Assembly (NCBI RefSeq): GCF_002210165.1 | Contig: NZ_AQQP01000003.1 | Coordinates: 248,001 to 312,000, forward strand | DNA: 64,000 nt | Direction of reading: 5' to 3' | Source of the DNA: Phaeobacter sp. 22II1-1F12B | GTDB lineage: Bacteria; Pseudomonadota; Alphaproteobacteria; Rhodobacterales; Rhodobacteraceae | In this document: one piece after another, positions 1 to 6,299 of the stretch | Layout of the letters: each line of letters opens with the position of its first letter | How positions within the stretch are numbered: the stretch's first letter is position 1 | Position numbers and translations under genes: made by a program | Notes under the pieces: generated by a model | Told to the model about the DNA's origin: nothing | What the model saw: only the letters and a program-made list of their open reading frames with translations | The model's database searches: none

Positions 1-649
1 CTTCGACCATCCATTGGAAGAAAGGTCGAAGCATCATTGCTGGCGCCGCGATACCGCACAATGCTGCAATCCAGATTGAAACCGACATGTGGCTTGGGGT
101 GGGAATTGACTGCACACCAAGCAACATGCCAATGCAGCCGACCAGTATATTCAGTATGACAAACCCACTCGCAGCAATGAAAAGGTATCCGCTGACTTGT
201 CGACCGTTGCGGACTCTTTCCCCTATCAGCTCACCCAGTTCCAATGTCGACATCTGTTCTGACGGGGCGTCTTTTATGTCCCGGAACGAAAAGCCCGGCA
301 TCACGAAAGCCAGTGTGAAAGAAATCGCGACAGGAAGGCATACCCAGAGCGGTACCGCGCGGGAGACGACTGCCACAATGGCGCAGATCACCAATGCGAC
401 CCCACACAAAAACCCGAGTTGACCGGCCCCGATGTAAGCTGCGAACCGGCGAAGGAGCGGTATCATTCGATGCGGCCAAAGCAGCGCCAGCCCGACGGAT
501 GCAGTGAAAAGGATCGCGCTGAAAAGCGAGAGATCACGCCCCAAACTGCGCTGCAGTGACAGCACATTCAATGCCGCATGGACCGCCGTATAAATCGCTA
601 GAAGGCCAAAGAGGAACGCGGCGAGGTGATTGAACCGGGTAATTGTCAT
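1..649 (-). CDS. Hypothetical multi-pass membrane protein (3' end outside window)
   Basis: Reading the minus strand from the ATG at 649, the frame stays open for 216 codons to the window edge, so the C-terminus is missing. The product starts MTITRFNHLAAFLFG and has at least five strongly hydrophobic stretches (roughly residues 8-28, 42-60, 78-98, 105-122 and 155-178), separated by short charged loops such as FRDIKDAPSEQ and GERVRNGRQ. It is therefore an integral membrane protein. I do not recognise a family. The shorter open frames that overlap it on the plus strand show no such hydrophobic pattern and are taken as shadows. The real gene is inferred from its continuous membrane-protein composition. 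Confidence 0.6.
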   Translation of the reverse strand, partial: MTITRFNHLAAFLFGLLAIYTAVHAALNVLSLQRSLGRDLSLFSAILFTASVGLALLWPHRMIPLLRRFAAYIGAGQLGFLCGVALVICAIVAVVSRAVPLWVCLPVAISFTLAFVMPGFSFRDIKDAPSEQMSTLELGELIGERVRNGRQVSGYLFIAASGFVILNILVGCIGMLLGVQSIPTPSHMSVSIWIAALCGIAAPAMMLRPFFQWMVE

Positions 650-818
650 TACCCTTTTAAAAGGCACCAAAACGGGCAGAAGTTTGATCGCGGAATGTCG
701 GAACTAAGGGGCTGTCGATTTCTCAAATACGTAGAGGAATTGTAAAACCGCCCGAATGGCAGGCATGTGCAATTCGGCATCAGCCGGTTCTACCGATCTC
801 ACCTCGTTTTCAACCGTT

Positions 819-1121
819 TCACACCTGAATAACTACCTGCACCACCACGCCCCTGCTGCTGATCTCGCAGGCGGCGCGGCCTAGGCCGTCGTTGGAATGG
901 ACATGTACCACCGTGTTGCCGACCTCGGTGACCTCGCGCGGGGCGTATTGGATGGTGAAGAGCGGCACGCCAAGGCGGGTCGCCAGTCGGGTGGCGCAGA
1001 TGCGTTCGTACTTGCCGGGGGCCGCTGTCGGGGCAAGACCGGCGGCTGCGAGAGGCAGGCTCTGGGCGCTGGCAAGGAGGGCCGCAAGCGGCAGGGCCGT
1101 CAGGAGTTTCGTGCAACGCAT
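819..1121 (-). CDS. Small secreted hypothetical protein
   Basis: This encodes 100 residues beginning MRCTKLLTALPLAALLASAQS, a typical Sec signal peptide with probable cleavage near residues 25-28 (A-x-A type). The mature part is about 75 residues with two cysteines (ICATRL and AACEISS) that could form a disulfide in the periplasm. An in-frame start 18 bases further upstream exists, but the ATG at 1121 has a purine-rich AAGGAAAA seven or so bases ahead of it and places the basic residues correctly for a signal peptide. No family was recognised. It is divergent from the small gene at 1394, with about 270 bases between them. Confidence 0.6.
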   Translation of the reverse strand: MRCTKLLTALPLAALLASAQSLPLAAAGLAPTAAPGKYERICATRLATRLGVPLFTIQYAPREVTEVGNTVVHVHSNDGLGRAACEISSRGVVVQVVIQV

Positions 1122-1329
1122 GGGTTTTCCTTTTCTCAAAGACTGTCCGTATTCGCCCGGGTCGTGCGCGCCTGCCCTGCCGGGTCACGGTCTGGCCGGC
1201 GCGTCATCAGAGCAACGCGGCAAATTCCGCATGGTTCAACCACAGGTTACCCAAGGTCCGAAAAAAATCAATTCTAATGCGTTGGGTCCGAAATCACCGC
1301 ACAGACGCGTGAGCGGGGACAAAAGCGTT

Positions 1330-1352
1330 TTGACGCTGCGTCAATCCGGATT
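1330..1352. promoter_or_regulatory. Two abutting perfect palindromes upstream of the 1394 gene
   Basis: TTGACGC-T-GCGTCAA (1330-1344) is a perfect 15-bp dyad, and it runs into AATCCGGATT (1343-1352), a perfect 10-bp palindrome. They lie 42-64 bases upstream of the ATG at 1394, in the divergent intergenic region. TTGACG could also serve as a -35 element. They are a candidate operator; the regulator is unknown. Confidence 0.4.
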
Positions 1353-1393
1353 AGCCTGATTTCACGTAATCAGCACAAGAAAGGACGAAACTG

Positions 1394-1552
1394 ATGCCGA
1401 TCAAAGCCGCCCTGACTGCCCTTGCCCTGACCCTTGTTCCCACCCTTGGCCTCGCGCTGGGGTGCAGTTCTGAAAAGCGCGCCCAATCCTGCGCCGAAGG
1501 CACAAGCTGGGACACGGAAACGCAATCCTGTGTGAAGCAGGTTACGGGCTGA
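1394..1552 (+). CDS. Small exported protein with C-x5-WD-x2-TQSCV motif
   Basis: This gene of only 52 residues is too short for most gene finders. It begins MPIKAALTALALTLVPTLGLA, a signal peptide (cleavage near residue 21-22; the following GC could alternatively suggest a lipobox-like site). The mature part is about 30 residues and contains CAEGTSWDTETQSCV. That segment is matched with identical spacing in the next gene at 1662. The motif resembles the short two-cysteine segments sometimes annotated as peritrophin/CBM14-like chitin-binding, but that resemblance is weak and no function should be assumed. AAGGACGAAA lies just upstream as ribosome binding site. Confidence 0.7.
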   Translation: MPIKAALTALALTLVPTLGLALGCSSEKRAQSCAEGTSWDTETQSCVKQVTG

Positions 1553-1661
1553 ACCCGAATCCTGTACTAGTCTGATCACGAGTTCAACGCCGGTTGCGGA
1601 TCTCCATAGATGGAATCGCAAGGATATCCGCAGGCGGCCCCGTTTTTGATTGGAGTTCATT

Positions 1662-2192
1662 ATGCGTATTCTTCTTGCCCTCGCGGTTGCGATGCCAAGT
1701 TTTGCCTTTGCGGCCGGCAGTGACATGTCGAGCCCGCCCAAGACCACGAAAACCACGAGCGAGTGCAAAGGCACGCAGGTCTGGGACGACAAGACCCAGT
1801 CTTGCGTCGATCCCAAGGAATCTTCGCTCGACACCGACACGCTGTATGGCGCGGTACGCGAGCTGGCCTATGCCGGGCGCTATACCGACGCACAAGCGGT
1901 TCTGGCCCAGATGCCCGACCAGCAGGACGACCGTGTTCTGACCTACTGGGGCTTTACCCACCGCAAGCTGGGCGATCTTGAAACCGCCAACATGTTCTAT
2001 GAGCAGGCGATTGCAGCCAACCCGGACAATATGCTGGCGCGGTCCTACATGGCACAGGGTTTCGTGGCCGAAGGGCGCACCGATGAGGCCATCGCCCAGT
2101 GGCGCGAGATCAAGGCGCGCGGAGGCGAAGGCAGCTGGGCCGAGGCCTCTTTGCGCAAGGCGATCCGTACCGGGATGACCTATAGCTACTGA
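1662..2192 (+). CDS. Exported TPR-repeat protein with N-terminal cysteine motif
   Basis: The product has 176 residues: a signal peptide (MRILLALAVAMPSFAFA, cleavage near 17-19), a short Ser/Thr/Pro/Lys linker, the motif CKGTQVWDDKTQSCV (C-x5-WD-x2-TQSCV, residues about 34-48), then two or three tetratricopeptide-like helices (AVRELAYAGRYTDAQAVLAQMP; LTYWGFTHRKLGDLETANMFYEQAIAANPDN; ARSYMAQGFVAEGRTDEAIAQW). It is a periplasmic protein-protein interaction protein. The start at 1662 is chosen because GGAG lies six bases upstream and the hydrophobic core then fits a signal peptide; a TTG 12 bases upstream is less likely. It follows the 1394 gene by 109 bases and ends at a strong terminator. Confidence 0.75.
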   Translation: MRILLALAVAMPSFAFAAGSDMSSPPKTTKTTSECKGTQVWDDKTQSCVDPKESSLDTDTLYGAVRELAYAGRYTDAQAVLAQMPDQQDDRVLTYWGFTHRKLGDLETANMFYEQAIAANPDNMLARSYMAQGFVAEGRTDEAIAQWREIKARGGEGSWAEASLRKAIRTGMTYSY

Positions 2193-2226
2193 TCGTTTCA
2201 GTTAATATTTACGACTTTCGTCCTAG

Positions 2227-2258
2227 ATTGCCCCAACCTCTGGAAGGGGCAATTTTTT
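2227..2258 (+). terminator. Rho-independent terminator after the TPR gene
   Basis: ATTGCCCC (2227-2234) pairs with GGGGCAAT (2246-2253), with an 11-base loop, and is followed by a run of T. It lies 35 bases after the TPR gene stop and only 20 bases before the next start codon, so it isolates the FliG-like gene or acts as a leader hairpin for it. Confidence 0.8.
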
Positions 2259-2277
2259 TGTTAACGAGGGCGTAGTT

Positions 2278-3372
2278 TTGCAGGACGATCTGGGCTTCCC
2301 CGGGCTCCCGATGATGACGTCGGGCCCGGCACCGTCGCCGATTAGAACCGGTGGCGAACCGAAACAGCTTGATGCACGGGCCAAGGCGGCCATCGTGGTC
2401 CGGCTTTTGATCAATGACGGGACGGATATTCCGCTGGAATCCCTGCCCGAGGATCTTCAGGCCAAGCTGACTCAACAGATGGGCCAGATGGGGCTGATCG
2501 ACCGCGATACGCTGGCCTCGGTGGTCGATGAATTCGCCGATGCACTGGAAAGTGTCGGACTGGCCTTTACCAACGGGATCGCGGGCGCGCTCAATTCGCT
2601 CGACGGCAAGATCAGCCGCCAGACCGCCAACCGTCTGCGGAAAGAGGCCGGGGTGAGGCAGCTGGGCGACCCGTGGGAGCGGTTGCGCGCCCTGCCCATC
2701 GAGGACCTGATCGGATTCGCGGAAAATGAAAGTATCGAGGTTGCGGCGGTGCTTCTGTCAAAGATCGAGACCAAGAAGGCGGCGGAATTGCTTGGCAAGC
2801 TGCCCGGACCGCTGGCCCGGCGCATCACCTATGCGGTATCGCAGACCGAATCCGTGACGCCCGAGGCGGTGGACCGGATTGGCCTGTCGCTGGCCGCACA
2901 GCTTGACGAGCGTCCCGAAATCGCCTTTCAGGCGCGGCCAAACACGCGCGTGGGCGCCATTCTCAACCAGTCGGCGGCCAAGACACGTGACGACATGCTG
3001 ACCGGGCTGGACGAAACCGATGCCGAATTCGCCGAAAGGGTCCGCAAGGAGATCTTTACCTTCGCCCATGTCTCGATCCGGGTGAAACCAGCGGATGTGC
3101 CTGCGGTAATACGGGCCTGCGACCCGGCGGTACTGGTCACCGCGATGGCGGGCGCTACCGACCCCGAGACCTCGGGCGTTGTCGATTTCCTACTCGACAA
3201 CATGTCCCAGCGGATGGCGGACAACCTGCGCGATGAGATCACCGACAAGGGCAAGGTCAAAAAGAAAGAGGCCGAGGAAGCGATGGGCGCGGTTGTCGCT
3301 TCGATCCGCGAACTTTTCGATCTGGGCGAGATCGAAATGCAGACGGAAGACGACGATGAAGAGGAGGAATGA
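2278..3372 (+). CDS. Orphan FliG-like protein (flagellar motor switch family)
   Basis: The product has 364 residues and the three-part FliG layout. There is a FliG-N-like region (about 30-100, KAAIVVRLLINDG...ASVVDEF), a middle ARM-like region (about 130-200, IEDLIGFAENESIEVAAVLLSKIETKKAAELLGKLP), and a C-terminal ARM/charge region (about 225-350, AILNQSAAKTRDDMLTGLDETDAEFAERVRKEIFTFAHVSIR). The EHPQ signature of true FliG middle domains is replaced by NESI, and the protein ends in a run of acidic residues. No other flagellar gene lies nearby. A TTG start at 2278 has GAGG seven bases upstream; an ATG at 2311 is the alternative. It may be a divergent FliG homologue with a non-flagellar role. 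Confidence 0.7.
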   Translation: MQDDLGFPGLPMMTSGPAPSPIRTGGEPKQLDARAKAAIVVRLLINDGTDIPLESLPEDLQAKLTQQMGQMGLIDRDTLASVVDEFADALESVGLAFTNGIAGALNSLDGKISRQTANRLRKEAGVRQLGDPWERLRALPIEDLIGFAENESIEVAAVLLSKIETKKAAELLGKLPGPLARRITYAVSQTESVTPEAVDRIGLSLAAQLDERPEIAFQARPNTRVGAILNQSAAKTRDDMLTGLDETDAEFAERVRKEIFTFAHVSIRVKPADVPAVIRACDPAVLVTAMAGATDPETSGVVDFLLDNMSQRMADNLRDEITDKGKVKKKEAEEAMGAVVASIRELFDLGEIEMQTEDDDEEEE

Positions 3373-3438
3373 CCCCCCGTCACCGCTTTGCAGGGTAACG
3401 GTAACGAACGGCATGGACAGTTTGGAGAGAGACGCTTA

Positions 3439-3471
3439 ACAGGTACAGTATGTACCCGTACCCCGCCTGTT
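3439..3471 (+). terminator. Hairpin between FliG-like gene and DMT transporter
   Basis: AACAGG (3439-3444) can pair with CCTGTT (3466-3471). An alternative inner dyad, GGTACA-gta-TGTACC (3442-3456), overlaps it. There is no long T run, so it may be a weak terminator or a structured leader for the gene at 3509 rather than a classic terminator. Confidence 0.35.
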
Positions 3472-3508
3472 TCGATCTCTCCTCCCTGCCCGGCATGGCC
3501 GTCACGGG

Positions 3509-4381
3509 ATGAGCACCTCTGTCCCCATGTCGGACCAGAATCGCGCGATCCTTTTGATGATCGCCGCTATTTTCTGTTTTTCCGTCATGGACATGAGCGT
3601 CAAGGCGCTGGCGCCACGGGTTGGTGTGCTGCCCTCGCTCTGGGTGAGATATGCCGGGCAGATGGCGCTGGTGACGATTCTGATCCTGCCAAGATTCAGC
3701 CGGGTCGTGCGCACCCGCTATCCCAAGCTGCAGATCTTTCGTTCGATCCTGCTGATGAGCGCGACCGCGTTCTTTTTCACCGGGCTGAGCTTTATCCCAC
3801 TGACCGATGCCGCTGCGCTGATGGCGACCAACCCGGTGCTGATCACGCTGGGCGCGGCACTATTCCTTGGGGAAAGACTTGGGCCGCGCCGGATCACCGG
3901 CATCGTCGTTGCCATCATCGGAGCGCTGATCATCATCCGACCCGGCAGCGATGTGTTTACGCCGGCGGCGCTTTTCCCGCTGGCCGCCGCCCTGTCATAC
4001 TCCAGCTATTCGCTGCTGACGCGACGGCTTGGCCCGGATGAGGATGTCTGGACCTCGCTCTTTTACACCGGCCTTGTCGGCACGATCCTGCTGAGCATTG
4101 CCGTGCCGTTCAGCTGGGTCACGCCGGATGCGACCTCGATCGGGCTGATGATCATGATCGTTCTGGCCGGGACAATCGGGCAGATGGCGCTGATTCAGGC
4201 CTTTACCCGTGGCGAAGCGACGATGCTGGCGCCCTATAACTACCTCAACCTGGCCTTTGCGGCCTTTTGGGGAATGACGCTGTTTTCGGAAATGCCCGAC
4301 GGCTGGACGATCATCGGTTCCCTTGTGATCGCGGGGGCGGGTCTTTATGTCTGGTATCGTGAAACATACCAACTGCGCTGA
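3509..4381 (+). CDS. DMT-superfamily (EamA) inner-membrane transporter
   Basis: The product has 290 residues with ten predicted membrane helices arranged as two EamA repeats (about residues 12-145 and 155-285). The repeat ends are recognisable in ATNPVLITLGAALFLGERLGPRRITGIVVAIIGALIIIRPG and ATMLAPYNYLNLAFAAFWGMTLFSEMPDGWTIIGSLVIAGAGLYV. Members export or import small metabolites such as amino acids or nucleotide derivatives; the substrate here is unknown. The ATG at 3509 lacks a clear Shine-Dalgarno, and an ATG at 3527 (MSDQNRA) is possible. The next gene starts five bases after its stop, so the two are probably cotranscribed. Confidence 0.85.
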   Translation: MSTSVPMSDQNRAILLMIAAIFCFSVMDMSVKALAPRVGVLPSLWVRYAGQMALVTILILPRFSRVVRTRYPKLQIFRSILLMSATAFFFTGLSFIPLTDAAALMATNPVLITLGAALFLGERLGPRRITGIVVAIIGALIIIRPGSDVFTPAALFPLAAALSYSSYSLLTRRLGPDEDVWTSLFYTGLVGTILLSIAVPFSWVTPDATSIGLMIMIVLAGTIGQMALIQAFTRGEATMLAPYNYLNLAFAAFWGMTLFSEMPDGWTIIGSLVIAGAGLYVWYRETYQLR

Positions 4382-4386
4382 CGCCT

Positions 4387-5310
4387 GTGCCTGCTGATAT
4401 TTCCCAACTCTCCAGATCGGCGCGAGCCGGGTATTTCTGCAGCAACCTCGTGCTGCGGGCCCTGATCGGGCTGGCCTTGATCATCCCCTATCGCTGGCGG
4501 GTGCCGATGATGGGTTGGCTGGTGTCGCGGGTGCTGGCGCCGCTCGCAGGCGGCCGCAAGCGGATCCGCAACAACCTCAAACTGGTAATGCCCGAGTTGC
4601 CCAAGGCGGATGTTGAGCGGCTATGCCGCGAGGTGCCCGACAATGCGGGGCGCGCGCTGATCGAACTGTACTCCGGGCGTCCCTTTCTGGAACGCGCCTA
4701 CGCGGCCAAGGTTACCGGACCCGGGCTTGCGGCGCTGGAAGAGGCGCGGGCCGAGGGCCGGCCGGTGGTCTTCATGACCGGGCATTTCGGCAATTACGAT
4801 GCCGCGCGGGCGCATATGATCCACCGTGGCTATGAAATCGGCGCGCTTTATCGCCGGATGGCCAACCCCTATTTCAACGAGCATTACGTACGCGCCCTGT
4901 CGGCCGTCGGCACGCCGATGTTCGAACAGGGACGGCGCGGCATGATCGAGATGGTGCGCCACCTGAAAGGCGGCGGGTTAATCGCGATTGTCGGAGACCT
5001 GCACAGCCATGGGGGCGTGGCGATCGATTTCTTTGGTAAACCGGCGGTGACGTCGACTGTTCCCGCCGAACTGGCCTTGAAACACAATGCCATTATGCTG
5101 CCGGTTTATGCGATCCGACAGGAAAACGGGCTGGATTTCGAGATCGTCATGCACCCGCCGATTCCCCATACCGACGCCAAGACCATGACGCAGGACCTGA
5201 ATGACGGGCTTGAGGCGCTGGTGCGCGAGCATATGGGCCAGTGGTTCTGGATACACCGGCGCTGGAAACCATGGTTCGACGTGGGGCTGGAAACCGACCG
5301 GCCCGATTAA
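4387..5310 (+). CDS. LpxL/HtrB-family lysophospholipid acyltransferase
   Basis: The product has 307 residues with an N-terminal membrane anchor (about residues 18-40) and the acyltransferase motif HFGNYD (HX4D, about residue 137-142) in FMTGHFGNYDAARAH, followed by the conserved GGLIAIVGD and FFGKPAVTSTVPAELALK blocks and a terminal WFWIHRRWK segment. This family transfers a secondary acyl chain to lipid A precursor or a related lipid at the inner leaflet of the cytoplasmic membrane. The acceptor cannot be read from sequence. It starts with GTG five bases after the DMT transporter stop, which suggests one transcript; an LpxL-transporter pair could reflect envelope lipid work. Confidence 0.85.
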   Translation: MPADISQLSRSARAGYFCSNLVLRALIGLALIIPYRWRVPMMGWLVSRVLAPLAGGRKRIRNNLKLVMPELPKADVERLCREVPDNAGRALIELYSGRPFLERAYAAKVTGPGLAALEEARAEGRPVVFMTGHFGNYDAARAHMIHRGYEIGALYRRMANPYFNEHYVRALSAVGTPMFEQGRRGMIEMVRHLKGGGLIAIVGDLHSHGGVAIDFFGKPAVTSTVPAELALKHNAIMLPVYAIRQENGLDFEIVMHPPIPHTDAKTMTQDLNDGLEALVREHMGQWFWIHRRWKPWFDVGLETDRPD

Positions 5311-5319
5311 ACGGTTCGG

Positions 5320-6021
5320 TTAATCGGCCACGGCGGCGGCAAGGATTTCTCCGGGGCCGCTTTCCTGCACCATCACGACAGTCGGCAGCGGACCGCCGAG
5401 GTCCGTCTCCATAACCTTTTCGCCCTGCCCGTCCCATGTGCCCACGTGGGTCCAGCTTGTCACCACGTTCACGTAATCAAGGCTGAGACCGGCGTTTTCG
5501 CCCTTTTTGATCTTGACCGTCTGCTCGGGTTCATAGGTCACGAGATGTATGTCGAAGGGGCCCGTGAGTGGCCCGGATACGGGCGCTATGGTGATGGTGA
5601 GTTCCGTGTCATTCTCGGCAAGATTGATCCGGGCGCGCGGCGGCTTTTCCTTATGCGCCGCGATCAGGTCGGTCAGCTTGAGGTCATGCGCCCCCACCAG
5701 ATCGTCGAGACCGTTCACGATCATCTGCGGCGTGTAGATCATGTGACGGCCCGCCGCCTTGGCATATCGTTTCTGGCGCTTGGTAAAGGCCGGATCGGCG
5801 AATTCATCGACCCAGCCGATATAATCCCAGTAATCCACATGCAAAGCGAGCGCGATCACGTCGCCCCGTTCGGTCAGCCGCTTGAGCAACCGGTCGGCGG
5901 GCGGACAGGAAGAACAGCCTTGCGAGGTGAACAGTTCGACCACGACCGGATCGTCCTCGGCCCACAGGCTGACAGGTATCAGGGAGAGGGCTGCGGCAAG
6001 AAGGGTGGCGGGCAATTTCAT
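5320..6021 (-). CDS. DUF1223 thioredoxin-fold exported protein
   Basis: The product has 233 residues with a signal peptide (MKLPATLLAAALSLIPVSLWA, cleavage about 21-22) and the DUF1223 signature VVELFTSQGCSSCPPADRLL, whose CSSC dithiol sits where thioredoxins carry CxxC, followed by DYWDYIGWVDEFADPAFTKRQ and YTPQMIVNG. The family is periplasmic and probably redox-active, but its substrate is unknown. The start at 6021 is chosen because GGAAAG lies six bases upstream; an ATG at 6027 is nearly as good, and the much longer open frame upstream has no coding character. It is convergent with the acyltransferase, leaving nine bases between stops. Confidence 0.85.
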   Translation of the reverse strand: MKLPATLLAAALSLIPVSLWAEDDPVVVELFTSQGCSSCPPADRLLKRLTERGDVIALALHVDYWDYIGWVDEFADPAFTKRQKRYAKAAGRHMIYTPQMIVNGLDDLVGAHDLKLTDLIAAHKEKPPRARINLAENDTELTITIAPVSGPLTGPFDIHLVTYEPEQTVKIKKGENAGLSLDYVNVVTSWTHVGTWDGQGEKVMETDLGGPLPTVVMVQESGPGEILAAAVAD

Positions 6022-6178
6022 ATTCATCTTTCCGGGTGAGCGTGCGGCTGGTGTAGTTGCCACTGCTTGTAATGGCCAATCAATCATAGGTGAAACGATG
6101 GTGATAAAGCCGCTGCGAATCCCCCCTGATAATCTTTGAGCGCGGCAAAAAACCAACAAAAAGCCTAAGCGAATAGAA

Positions 6179-6200
6179 ATTGTGTGCAATGGTATACAAA
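6179..6200. promoter_or_regulatory. Candidate operator in the acnA promoter region
   Basis: ATTG-TGTG-CAAT (6179-6190), followed directly by GGTATACAAA with the GTATAC palindrome (6192-6197), forms two adjoining dyads about 100 bases upstream of acnA and about 160 upstream of the divergent DUF1223 gene. The spacing and symmetry resemble GntR- or LacI-type sites. The assignment is inference only. Confidence 0.35.
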
Positions 6201-6299
6201 AAATCGCGCACTTCGGATGATCGCTATTGAATGCCAACGCGGGCTGAGGCAGATAGCGTGTAGCGAATTCCCATTTTCCGCATAATGAGGAGGCCATTC

